Below, piece after piece: positions 27,422 through 39,787 of a stretch of DNA of 64,000 nt. The stretch is from Agarivorans sp. TSD2052 (GTDB lineage: Bacteria > Pseudomonadota > Gammaproteobacteria > Enterobacterales > Celerinatantimonadaceae): the NCBI RefSeq assembly GCF_023238625.1, contig NZ_CP096670.1, positions 4,236,001 through 4,300,000 of the forward strand, written 5' to 3'. Each line of letters starts with the position of its first letter. The stretch's first letter is position 1. The position numbers and the translations under genes were made by a program. The notes under the pieces are model-generated. The model made no database searches. It saw only the letters and a list, made by a program, of their open reading frames with translations, and had not been told where the DNA came from.

Positions 27422-27958
27422 TTATTTTAAGTCTTTGTTTCGTTCTACATCGACCAGGTAGTCACCTTCAAGCCAATTGCGCCCAACTAACAATTTGTAG
27501 TGCATTTTACTGCGGTCACGTAAATTTACTTCCACTGTTTTGGCATGGCCTTGCCATTCCACCGCCAAAGCCACCTTGTAGCGGATTTCTAAGCCCTGTG
27601 AATTTCGCACCGCAGCAACATTGGTGATAAGCGCCTTACCTTGGTGTTTTTCACCCTGCTCGTTTTCAGTAGTAAACTGCAAGTACTTGCCGATATTTTT
27701 ACGCATTGTGGGACGCACTATCGACTTTTGCTCAGCCTCGCTGTAATCCGCAGGATTAATATTCTCGCCATCCAATACGGTCATGGCTTCTGCATGCATA
27801 GAAGTGCTAGCTGCACCAGTATCAATTCGAGTTAAGAAGTGCAGGTCGGCTTCGACGATGCGAACACGCTCGGCGGCACCTACCGTTAGTTTTTCGGCCA
27901 TTGCACTGCTTACGCAAGCAAGTACTAGTATTGCTGCAACTAGTAGTTTCTTTAACAC
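27422..27958 (-). CDS. Exported retropepsin-like protein (Zn_protease family)
   Basis: A 178-residue protein related to the RimB-like retropepsin at 7907 but with a signal peptide (MLKKLLVAAILVLACVSSAMA). The active-site motif is TRIDTGAASTSMHA with Asp46-Thr-Gly, and the end (YKLLVGRNWLEGDYLVDVE) matches the family. It would act in the periplasm on an unknown substrate. The GTG start has AGAGG 6 bases upstream. It converges with ligE only 8 bases apart. Confidence 0.82.
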   Translation of the reverse strand: MLKKLLVAAILVLACVSSAMAEKLTVGAAERVRIVEADLHFLTRIDTGAASTSMHAEAMTVLDGENINPADYSEAEQKSIVRPTMRKNIGKYLQFTTENEQGEKHQGKALITNVAAVRNSQGLEIRYKVALAVEWQGHAKTVEVNLRDRSKMHYKLLVGRNWLEGDYLVDVERNKDLK

Positions 27959-28084
27959 GCTATACCTCTCTTATGTGATTGTTCACGCGGATAATAAATA
28001 AAACGGTTAGTTACCGCCGTTTGGGTCGCTTACCATAGCATGTTTGCCTATAATTTTGCCGAGAGTTCAAAGATGAGGATACAA

Positions 28085-28825
28085 ATGAAATACCTCGTAT
28101 TATTTTTGATAATAATTAGCTGTGGTACATCGCAAGCAAAAACGATTGAAATACAAAGCTTCATTTTCCCGCCTTACATTATGCTCAATGCTCAAGGCAG
28201 AGCAGAGGGGATCATTATCGATCTCATTGACCAGAGCTTTGCAAAACTTGGCGTGGATGCCGATTATCAGCTAAGCAATTGGGCAAGAGCGTACGCCAAG
28301 GTGAAAACCCATCAAAGTCAGGGGCTTATTCCCACTATGCGTACCACCGACAGAGAGCAGTTTTTCTACTATCCTGATACCGCCTTTTTATTCCTAGATC
28401 AGCACCTCATTGCCACATCGTCATGGTCTGAGAATAGCTTTTCAGGAGATTTCTCTGAACTCGATGCCTATCGTATAGGTAAGGTGCGCAATGTCCGTAT
28501 TTCGCCTTCTTTTGATGCAGCACTAGCAGATAAAGTATTTGATGTAGACAAACACAATAGCGTTGAAGGTTTAGTCAAATCATTATTATTGGGCAGGTTA
28601 GATATGATAGCCACCGACAGTCGGCAAGCACTTTTGGTTGCCACGCAAGAGGGTAAACCGCACAGCTTGAAGCTGCTCAAGCCTGCTTTAGGCCAAGTCC
28701 CCGTGTACTTAGCTTTTAGCAAAGAACAGGTTGACGAAAAGTTTGTTGAGCAATTTGACCAACAGCTTAAGCAATTACTTGAACAAGGGGCTTTGGCACA
28801 ATTAGAAGCTAAATACTTGCAGTAA
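28085..28825 (+). CDS. Orphan periplasmic solute-binding protein
   Basis: A 246-residue exported protein with a signal peptide (MKYLVLFLIIISCGTSQA) and a family 3-like binding fold: IIIDLIDQSFAKLGVDADYQL, then a domain change near residue 80 and LKLLKPALGQVPVYLAFSK later. There is no adjacent transporter. It converges with thiH with a gap of 3 bases. The ATG at 28085 has GAGGA 5 bases upstream; upstream ATGs at 28073 and 28040 are weaker. Like the one at 22649, it may be part of a sensing function. Confidence 0.75.
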   Translation: MKYLVLFLIIISCGTSQAKTIEIQSFIFPPYIMLNAQGRAEGIIIDLIDQSFAKLGVDADYQLSNWARAYAKVKTHQSQGLIPTMRTTDREQFFYYPDTAFLFLDQHLIATSSWSENSFSGDFSELDAYRIGKVRNVRISPSFDAALADKVFDVDKHNSVEGLVKSLLLGRLDMIATDSRQALLVATQEGKPHSLKLLKPALGQVPVYLAFSKEQVDEKFVEQFDQQLKQLLEQGALAQLEAKYLQ

Positions 28826-28828
28826 CCG

Positions 28829-29941
28829 CTAGCCTAGCGCTCGATCCCAATCTTTCCATACCACTTGATAGCCTGCGTTTGTTACCGCTTCGGCGACCAC
28901 TTCAGGCCTACGATCATCGCTAATTTCAAACTGTTCTAAGGCTTTCTCACTGGTATCGGCATAACCTCCCGGTTGAGTACTAGAAAAAGCACTCATGCTA
29001 GTAATACCCAGCGGGATAGCATGATTGCGAAAATGCTCCGACTCGCGGGTAGATAATGACAATTCAACATCAGGGTTAAACAAACGATAGGCACAAATTA
29101 GCTGCACTAATTGTTTGTCGCTCATTACAGATTTAGGTTGAAAGCCCCCCTCACAAGGACGTAAGCGAGGGAAAGAAATAGAAAATTTACTCTTCCAGTA
29201 TTTTCGTTCTAAGTATTGCAAATGCGCCGCCACATAAAAGCAATCGCTGCGCCATTCATCTAAGCCAATTAGCGCACCAATACCCATTTTTCTGATGCCG
29301 GCGTCACCTAAACGCTCTGGCGTAGCTAAACGATAATCGAAATTACGTTTTCGCCCTTTAGGGTGGACCTCTGCATAACGGTGTCTGTTATAGGTTTCTT
29401 GGTAAACCATCACTGCGTCCAAACCCAAGCTAATAAGTTCTTCATATTCAGCTTGGTCTAACGGCTGAACTTCCATGGAAACATGTGAGAAACGGGCTTT
29501 TATTTTAGGCATGACTAGGCGGAAGTAATCCATGCCAACTTTGCGTTCGGACTCTCCGGTAACCAACAAAATGTGGTCAAAACCGAGTTGTTTAATGGCG
29601 TCTAACTCAGCCTCAAGCTCTTCCATATCTAAGGTAAGCCGGCGAATTTTGTTACCCATCGAAAACCCACAATAGTCACAAATATTACTGCACATATTGC
29701 TTAGATACAGCGGAATATAGAACTGTTGAGTTTTACCAAAACGCTGCTGGGTTAAACGCATGCTACGTTGCGCCATCTCCTCTATATAGCCTTCTGCGGC
29801 AGGCGAAATCAAAGCCTGAAAATCATCTAAATCCAGCTTATCTTTAGCGAGTGCCCGTTCTACATCAACGGTGGTTTTACTGTTAATGGCTAAATGAACA
29901 GCAGCATTATCGTATTGGGCTAATTGCTTGGCAAAACTCAT
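28829..29941 (-). CDS. thiH: 2-iminoacetate synthase ThiH
   Basis: A 370-residue radical SAM enzyme (E. coli ThiH is 377) that splits tyrosine to dehydroglycine for the thiazole ring. The cluster motif CSNICDYCGFS has Cys84, Cys88 and Cys91. The order thiF-thiS-thiG-thiH and a 12-base gap to thiG show one operon. It uses the tyrosine route, so the organism should make the thiazole without a glycine oxidase (ThiO). Confidence 0.95.
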   Translation of the reverse strand: MSFAKQLAQYDNAAVHLAINSKTTVDVERALAKDKLDLDDFQALISPAAEGYIEEMAQRSMRLTQQRFGKTQQFYIPLYLSNMCSNICDYCGFSMGNKIRRLTLDMEELEAELDAIKQLGFDHILLVTGESERKVGMDYFRLVMPKIKARFSHVSMEVQPLDQAEYEELISLGLDAVMVYQETYNRHRYAEVHPKGRKRNFDYRLATPERLGDAGIRKMGIGALIGLDEWRSDCFYVAAHLQYLERKYWKSKFSISFPRLRPCEGGFQPKSVMSDKQLVQLICAYRLFNPDVELSLSTRESEHFRNHAIPLGITSMSAFSSTQPGGYADTSEKALEQFEISDDRRPEVVAEAVTNAGYQVVWKDWDRALG

Positions 29942-29953
29942 AGGCTTCTCTAC

Positions 29954-30721
29954 TTACAAGGTATCTAAAAATGCTGTTAAGGGGCTAGTCGCTTCGGCGT
30001 GACGTAGTTCTGCTCCTAAGCCCGCAAGATAGGCAGTGCGGCCCGCTTCGACAGCTTGCGCAAAGGCTTTGGCCATAGCCACTGGGTCTTTAGCCACCGC
30101 CATAGCGGTATTTACAAGCACCGCGTCAGCACCTAATTCCATGGCTAAAGCCGCGTCTGACGGCGCACCAATGCCAGCATCAACGACAACAGGCACCTTG
30201 GCTTGTTCAATAATAATTTCGAGGAAGTCACGACTACGTAAACCTTTATTTGTGCCAATTGGTGCACCTAAGGGCATTACCGCGGCGCAGCCTACATCTT
30301 CCAAACGTTTACATAACACTGGATCTGCATGCACATAAGGCAGCACCACAAAGCCCTGCTGCACCAGCTTTTCGGCGGCTGCTAAGGTTTCAATAGGATC
30401 AGGCATCAGATATTTAGGGTCAGGGTGTATTTCTAGCTTAAGCCAGTTAGTGCCCAAGGCTTCGCGGGCCAAATTAGCGGCAAAAATGGCTTCTTCGGCA
30501 TTGCGCGCACCCGAGGTATTAGGTAACAAATTGACCCCCGCTTTAATCAGCGGAGCCAGAATGTCGTCGTGCTGGTCTTGCGCATCAACCCGCTTCATCG
30601 CCATAGTCACCAATTGACTACCACTGGCTTGAATACTGTCGCTCATTAGCTGAGCCGTGGCAAACTTTCCAGTGCCAGTAAATAAGCGACTAGTAAAACT
30701 TTTATCTGCAATTTTTAACAC
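29954..30721 (-). CDS. thiG: Thiazole synthase ThiG
   Basis: A 255-residue TIM-barrel enzyme that joins DXP, iminoacetate and ThiS thiocarboxylate into the thiazole phosphate. [20 protein letters not shown] at the N-terminus and [15 protein letters not shown] with [28 protein letters not shown] later are family motifs. It lies between thiS (11 bases) and thiH (12 bases). Confidence 0.95.
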   Translation of the reverse strand: MLKIADKSFTSRLFTGTGKFATAQLMSDSIQASGSQLVTMAMKRVDAQDQHDDILAPLIKAGVNLLPNTSGARNAEEAIFAANLAREALGTNWLKLEIHPDPKYLMPDPIETLAAAEKLVQQGFVVLPYVHADPVLCKRLEDVGCAAVMPLGAPIGTNKGLRSRDFLEIIIEQAKVPVVVDAGIGAPSDAALAMELGADAVLVNTAMAVAKDPVAMAKAFAQAVEAGRTAYLAGLGAELRHAEATSPLTAFLDTL

Positions 30722-30732
30722 AACGTATCCTT

Positions 30733-30936
30733 TTAACCACCAGCGATTGCGCGGAAGACTCTTACTTTTGCTTGATCCAAGATCTCAGTATTTGCCCATT
30801 CACTACGCGTAATAATGTTGCCGTTCAATACCACGGCGACCCCTTCAGAATTTTGTGCTTGCTGAGCTAATAACTGCTCAATATTAAGAGGTGGCTTCAA
30901 CTCGGTAGCCTGACCGTTAAATTCAATGCATATCAT
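30733..30936 (-). CDS. thiS: Sulfur carrier protein ThiS
   Basis: A 67-residue ubiquitin-like protein that ends in the Gly-Gly (FRAIAGG) needed for thiocarboxylate formation. It overlaps thiF by 4 bases, so the two are translationally coupled. It carries the sulfur to the thiazole synthase. Confidence 0.93.
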   Translation of the reverse strand: MICIEFNGQATELKPPLNIEQLLAQQAQNSEGVAVVLNGNIITRSEWANTEILDQAKVRVFRAIAGG

Positions 30937-31718
30937 GACTGTTCTCTATTGGTACCGCACACTGGACACTTAGGGTCATGTTTGGTTGTTAGGTGAAACC
31001 ACTCAAGAGTGTGAGCATCAAAGCTAGAAAAACGTCCCACTTGAGCCGATGCGATTCCAACAATCAATTTGATTGTTTCTAGCGCTTGTAAGCTGCCAAT
31101 AGTGCCTACCACAGGGCCCAATATGCCGGCGTTACTGCAGTTCAACTGCTGCTCGCTAGCATTGGGAAATAAACAGTGATAACAGCCTTGTGCTGCTTGG
31201 CGAAAATCAAACACCATTAGCTGCCCATCAAAAGCCACCGCGGCACCACTCACCAGCGGTACGCTGGCTGCCACACAAGCCTGATTTACCGCATAACGGG
31301 TAGTAATGTTATCGCTACAATCAAGCACTACATCTGCCTGCGCCACTTCCATAGCCAATAACATAGTATCCATTTTTCGATTTACTGTGCGTATCTGAAT
31401 ATGAGAATTAAGCGCCTGTAAGTGCTGCTTAGCCGCAGACACTTTCGGCTGCTTTATATCCTCTTCTCGATACAGCACTTGACGTTGTAAATTGGAACTA
31501 TCAATGTCATCAAAGTCAGCGAGCACTAACTTGCCGACACCTGCGGCCGCTAAATACAAACTAGCTGGCGCACCTAAACCGCCCATACCGATCACCAAAA
31601 CCTGCGCTTGCTTAAGCTTAACTTGCCCTTCTTCACCCACATCTTTTAATAACAAATGGCGGCTATAACGAAGGCATTCTTGATCGCTTAAGGTCAAATC
31701 ACTGTTGGCTTGGTTCAT
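30933..31718 (-). CDS. thiF: ThiS adenylyltransferase ThiF
   Basis: A 261-residue E1-like enzyme that adenylates the C-terminus of ThiS. The nucleotide-binding GMGGLGAPASLYLAAAGVG is near residues 44-62, DCSDNITTRYAVN near 129, and a zinc-binding CPVC motif near the C-terminus, matched by an earlier CYHC. It follows the thiD-thiE fusion gene by 8 bases. Confidence 0.94.
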   Translation of the reverse strand: MNQANSDLTLSDQECLRYSRHLLLKDVGEEGQVKLKQAQVLVIGMGGLGAPASLYLAAAGVGKLVLADFDDIDSSNLQRQVLYREEDIKQPKVSAAKQHLQALNSHIQIRTVNRKMDTMLLAMEVAQADVVLDCSDNITTRYAVNQACVAASVPLVSGAAVAFDGQLMVFDFRQAAQGCYHCLFPNASEQQLNCSNAGILGPVVGTIGSLQALETIKLIVGIASAQVGRFSSFDAHTLEWFHLTTKHDPKCPVCGTNREQS

Positions 31719-31726
31719 ATTGCTTC

Positions 31727-35550
<3,824 letters not shown>

Positions 35551-36102
35551 TTAGAAAAAGCTTTGCGGAACATTCAGCACATCGCCAGCTGAAACGCGAT
35601 CTTCTAAAGTGACTCTTTGTTGTTGGTCGGGGCTGGCACCTTCGGCTTGAATAGTAATTTTACTTTTACCTGCACGCTCACTAAAGCCGCCCGCTAAAGT
35701 GATTGCACGGTTGACCGTTAAACCCGGTTGATAAGGGTAAGCCCCCGGGCGGGCGACTTCACCATTGATAAAAAATGGTCGGTATTCGACCATGGTCACT
35801 TGTACCATAGGGTCGACCAGATAGTCGCCACTCAGACCGGATTGAATCAGCAACTGTAACTCGGTCAAGGTCATATCTTTGGCTTTTATTTTGCCAAGAA
35901 AAGGATAACGAATATAACCATCGTCAGCTAAACGCGTCTCCATGTGAAGTTCTGGCTCACCGTACACAATCACTCGAAAGGTATCACCCGCCGCTAAACG
36001 ATATTCTTGTATTGCTTCGTTAGCGTCAGCTAAAAGACCAAAGGATAACCCAGCAAGCAGCACAGTAAGTCCGCATTTAAATGGCCTCCATCCTTTGTTC
36101 AT
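35551..36102 (-). CDS. Polysaccharide export protein (Wza-like, SLBB domain)
   Basis: A 183-residue exported protein. The hydrophobic leader runs to about residue 25 (LLAGLSFGLLADA), then the Poly_export domain (EYRLAAGDTFRVIVYGEPELHMETRL) and an SLBB segment (FINGEVARPGAYPYQPGLTVNRAI). It lacks the long C-terminal membrane helix of full Wza and is short for the family, as in outer-membrane export components such as EpsA-type small proteins. It is 16 bases after a beta-barrel gene and should act with it in exporting an exopolysaccharide. Confidence 0.83.
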   Translation of the reverse strand: MNKGWRPFKCGLTVLLAGLSFGLLADANEAIQEYRLAAGDTFRVIVYGEPELHMETRLADDGYIRYPFLGKIKAKDMTLTELQLLIQSGLSGDYLVDPMVQVTMVEYRPFFINGEVARPGAYPYQPGLTVNRAITLAGGFSERAGKSKITIQAEGASPDQQQRVTLEDRVSAGDVLNVPQSFF

Positions 36103-36118
36103 TTAGCTAAATCCTCAT

Positions 36119-37306
36119 TTATAGGCTGAGTCTCAATTTAAGACTAGTTACCTGCTTATCATAGCTAACGGCCTCAACCGTAGAATCTTTATCCCTCCAT
36201 AGCTGCCAAAGTGAAATTTCTAGCCAACGACGGAATTGATAGCTTACCCCAATTCGACCTTCATAAGTTTTATCTTGTCGAGTAATGCCAAGATAATCAT
36301 CATCGTCATAGCCAAATGTCACATAAGTTAACAGTCGTTCTTGCCAATAATGTTGCCAATCTAACTTGATATTAGTGTTATCTATTATATCTCCGCCTTG
36401 CTCTGGCGCTTTGGCTTTGCGCCCCCCCTCTAAACTAACGGTAGAGTAAGTTCTCGGTGACCAATCAGCTGCGATACTCCAGCTGAGGTCGGCGAACTTA
36501 TCACGAGAGCCCTCTTTAAACTTACGCTCTTGCCAACCAATTTTAGCGCGCCCTTTGGTTTTACCTGTCACCGCCCAGTCGCCACCCACATAGGCAAACA
36601 AGTCATTGAAGTCTCGGCTATCGGTATTAGGCTCGGTGGTTTTGTAATCACTTTGCAAGGCTTCAAGCTCGGCCAGTAAACGGGTCGCTGAAGACACCCT
36701 ATAGAAAAAACGTACACTGCCGTCAATTGCTTTGCGGTCACGATACTGAGTGACATCACGAAAATTGACATAGTCTAGTTGACGAGCATTGGCTTCTAAT
36801 TCAATTTGCGCGCTTGCACTCAGCGCTCCATAGCCATATAAGCCATGAAAATGATTTAAGTTATATTGAACAGGTTCGTCAATCACGCCACCTAAACCCG
36901 CCGAAATGCCGTCACCTCGTTGATCATGGGTTCGTTTGAAGTCATAACTCAATTGACCACGGTGACGTGCCGAGAACTCCCAATCACCATTCAACTGCAG
37001 ATGGTGATCGACAAAGTTATCTTCGGGGCTATCAAAATACTCAGCCCACTCGAGGCGGTAGCCGGCATAATAACGGCTGGTATCACGCTCTGATAACAGC
37101 GCTATGGCAGGGGACACAATGGTGCCCCAAGAGGACACTTTGTCGTCATTAGTGTTGGTTAAGTTACTGTCATAGAGGCCAAGTACTTCTATACTAGGCA
37201 TCACTCCGACTCCATCTGCACTGTACCACTGAGCTGGCTGCATTGCCGCCAAGGCATGACCTGCCATTGCTAGGGCTGGCAGCAAGACGATCCCTATCTT
37301 GCGCAT
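36119..37306 (-). CDS. Outer-membrane beta-barrel protein for exopolysaccharide
   Basis: A 395-residue protein with a signal peptide (MRKIGIVLLPALAMAGHALA) and alternating aromatic, polar strands typical of a beta barrel (EYFDSPEDNFVDHHLQLNG, then many such pairs), ending in LRLSL. It resembles the beta-barrel porin 2 type proteins that stand next to Wza-like genes in polysaccharide clusters. It is the first gene of a two-gene unit with the export protein. No glycosyltransferases are nearby, so the rest of the pathway lies elsewhere. Confidence 0.78.
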   Translation of the reverse strand: MRKIGIVLLPALAMAGHALAAMQPAQWYSADGVGVMPSIEVLGLYDSNLTNTNDDKVSSWGTIVSPAIALLSERDTSRYYAGYRLEWAEYFDSPEDNFVDHHLQLNGDWEFSARHRGQLSYDFKRTHDQRGDGISAGLGGVIDEPVQYNLNHFHGLYGYGALSASAQIELEANARQLDYVNFRDVTQYRDRKAIDGSVRFFYRVSSATRLLAELEALQSDYKTTEPNTDSRDFNDLFAYVGGDWAVTGKTKGRAKIGWQERKFKEGSRDKFADLSWSIAADWSPRTYSTVSLEGGRKAKAPEQGGDIIDNTNIKLDWQHYWQERLLTYVTFGYDDDDYLGITRQDKTYEGRIGVSYQFRRWLEISLWQLWRDKDSTVEAVSYDKQVTSLKLRLSL

Positions 37307-37431
37307 TATTTATTCTCCAAATTGACTAACTGCTACCTTAACAAAGCCGAAGGACAACGCCCAAGGCTTTTTGCTGAGGTTTATTAGAATAAATGTGAAT
37401 AATACGCCTCACTCAGCGATAAGCCTAGCCA

Positions 37432-38334
37432 CTAAAATTGCAAGCCAGCGCTAAATACCAGTGCCAACACAAAGCTCAGTTTTGCGGTGGCTTGCAATTG
37501 TTGGTCAAGAATTTGATGTTGGTGGTGACGAAATACTGTGAGCGCCACTTTGATCAGAGCCATGGCGGGCAATAAATATAACCAAGCCAAGCTAGTGGGA
37601 GCCTGCAAAACGATATAGATAGCAAACAACAGCAAAGCGCCAAATACCAACGCTAAATGGTAATAACGCGCCAACTGTTCCCCTAAACGCACCGCTAAGG
37701 TTAACTTGCCAGCCTGTTGATCGGGCTTAAAGTCTCGTAAGTTATTAATATTTAATACCGCTGTAGCGAGTAAGCCGTTGGCGGCGGCCACTAAACAGAC
37801 GGTAAAACTCATGCTTTGTGTATGCAGGTAATAGCACCCCATCACACCCAACAAGCCAAAAAACAAAAAGACACTGATATCGCCAAAACCTCGGTAGCCG
37901 TAGGGTTTAGCGCCCATTGTATAGGCCATTGCAGCCACAATGGCTAAACCTCCAAGGCCAATAAATCCCAGCCAAGCCTGCCAATGTCCTCCCAAGCTGG
38001 TCGCTAACAAACTAAGCCCGCTCACCACTGACAACAAAGCCACCACCAGTATCGCTCTAAGCATTTGCTGCGGGCTCAGCAAGCCAGCTTGAATAGCCCG
38101 CTGTGGGCCCACCCGAGAGTCATCATCTACACCTTTCACTGCATCGCCATAATCATTAGCCAAATTAGACAGTATTTGCAGCAATAAGGCGGTCACTAGG
38201 GCTAACACCAAAACTGGCCAAGAAAACGCTTGCTGAGAAAGCGCCAGCGCGGAGCCAAGAATAATCGAAGAACTTGCCAAAGGAAGAGTGCGTAAACGCG
38301 CCGCATGAAGCCATGATTTCAAAGTAATATTCAA
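37432..38334 (-). CDS. menA: 1,4-dihydroxy-2-naphthoate octaprenyltransferase MenA
   Basis: A 300-residue UbiA-family membrane enzyme. The first aspartate motif is LANDYGDAVKGVDDD (near residues 61-75), the second is NINNLRDFKPDQQAGKLT (near 195), and eight to nine hydrophobic helices run to the C-terminus. It prenylates DHNA in menaquinone synthesis. It is divergent from menF, with 121 bases between, probably carrying both promoters. Confidence 0.93.
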   Translation of the reverse strand: MNITLKSWLHAARLRTLPLASSSIILGSALALSQQAFSWPVLVLALVTALLLQILSNLANDYGDAVKGVDDDSRVGPQRAIQAGLLSPQQMLRAILVVALLSVVSGLSLLATSLGGHWQAWLGFIGLGGLAIVAAMAYTMGAKPYGYRGFGDISVFLFFGLLGVMGCYYLHTQSMSFTVCLVAAANGLLATAVLNINNLRDFKPDQQAGKLTLAVRLGEQLARYYHLALVFGALLLFAIYIVLQAPTSLAWLYLLPAMALIKVALTVFRHHQHQILDQQLQATAKLSFVLALVFSAGLQF

Positions 38335-38455
38335 CTTAAAGATAAGAACTTAGCGTCTATTATTGCTCAGCATCAAGGCTGAGCCAAATCTGACTGTAAT
38401 ATTGTAAAAAAAACAGCTACATTGAGAACGTCATCAAGCGCAGGAAGTAACTACG

Positions 38456-39787
38456 GTGAAGCTGTCTGACAGCCAATTTGAACAAGCCATACGCCAATTG
38501 AGGCAGGCACCCCAGCACGGGTTTCAACAAGCTTGTATCAAGCTTGCCAAACTCGATCTGTTAGCGTGGTTAAACCAACAGCAACATAGCACCCGCGGTT
38601 ATTGGAAAAATAAACATCAACAACAAGTTGCCTTTGTAGGGGCCGCTAAATCAATATTAAATCTCGAACAACTGCAGTCGGTATGCGACCAACTCGATCC
38701 GGCCAATAACCAACTCCGTTTTTATGGCGGCATTGCCTTTGCAAGGCAAAGCGCTCTTTGGTCGAGCTTTCCGCAGCGACGTTTCATCCTGCCGCGTTTC
38801 GAAATTCGTTGTGATGGTGAATATACCCGACTGTTTATTAATGCCAATTTTGAGCATCAGCCAGAACTTGAATATCAGCGTATCGAGAAAGCCTTTCGCG
38901 CCTTAAAACCCAGCCAAGCACTGCAACATGCCCCACTGAAAGCCTTAAGCCGTCAAGACCAACCTAGTCGCCAACATTGGCAGCGCTTGGTTGACCAAGT
39001 CACCAGTGAAGAGTTTCAACAGCATACCGCCAAGGTAGTGTTATCGCGACAGACCAACATTCAACTCAATGCAGAGCTCAACGCCTTCTCTTTACTCAAG
39101 CAATGGCAACAAAAAGAACAAAACTGTTATAGTTTTTTGTTTCAATTTGATGGGGTTAGTAGCTTTTTAGGCTGTAGTCCCGAACGCCTGTATTCGCGTG
39201 AGGGAAGTCAATTGGTTAGTGAAGCACTGGCAGGCACGACACCTAGAGGCAACACACCCGAGCAAGACCAACAACTGGGCGAACAATTACTCGAAGACGC
39301 CAAAAACCAATTAGAGAACCAATTGGTGGTAGATGATTTAACCCGTCGCTTAAGGGAATTGAGCCTGCATGTTCGTACACTCGATGAATTGCAGTTAGTC
39401 AAGTTAGACCGGGTACAACATTTAAAACGGCGGATCCAAGCCAAAATAAGCCCTTCTTTAGACGACCGTTCTTTATTGCAGGCTTTACACCCCACTCCTG
39501 CGGTGGGCGGCCTACCGCGTTCATCAGCAGTACAATTTATATTAAAAAATGAAGGTTACGCTCGCGGCTGGTATGCTGGAGCGGTTGGCTGGCTAAGCGG
39601 AGCCCAAAGTGAATTTTCAGTGGCAATCCGCAGCGCACTGGTCACGCCTCAGCATTTAAGTACCTTTGCCGGTGCTGGGATTGTTGCTGGCTCACAAGCC
39701 GAACAAGAATGGCAAGAACTGAATCATAAAATCGCCACGGTACTGCAGTTAGTAGATGAGGACGCGCTGCTTGAAAAAGAACATTAA
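38456..39787 (+). CDS. menF: Isochorismate synthase MenF
   Basis: A 443-residue chorismate-using enzyme (E. coli MenF is 431). The conserved C-terminal motifs are visible: FLGCSPERLYSREGSQLVSEALAGTTPRG near residues 240-268, KNEGYARGWYAGAVGWLSG near 363-381, and a final AGAGIVAGSQAEQEWQE. It isomerises chorismate for the menaquinone route. The GTG start has AGGAA nine bases upstream. Its end overlaps the start of menD by 32 bases. Confidence 0.92.
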   Translation: MKLSDSQFEQAIRQLRQAPQHGFQQACIKLAKLDLLAWLNQQQHSTRGYWKNKHQQQVAFVGAAKSILNLEQLQSVCDQLDPANNQLRFYGGIAFARQSALWSSFPQRRFILPRFEIRCDGEYTRLFINANFEHQPELEYQRIEKAFRALKPSQALQHAPLKALSRQDQPSRQHWQRLVDQVTSEEFQQHTAKVVLSRQTNIQLNAELNAFSLLKQWQQKEQNCYSFLFQFDGVSSFLGCSPERLYSREGSQLVSEALAGTTPRGNTPEQDQQLGEQLLEDAKNQLENQLVVDDLTRRLRELSLHVRTLDELQLVKLDRVQHLKRRIQAKISPSLDDRSLLQALHPTPAVGGLPRSSAVQFILKNEGYARGWYAGAVGWLSGAQSEFSVAIRSALVTPQHLSTFAGAGIVAGSQAEQEWQELNHKIATVLQLVDEDALLEKEH

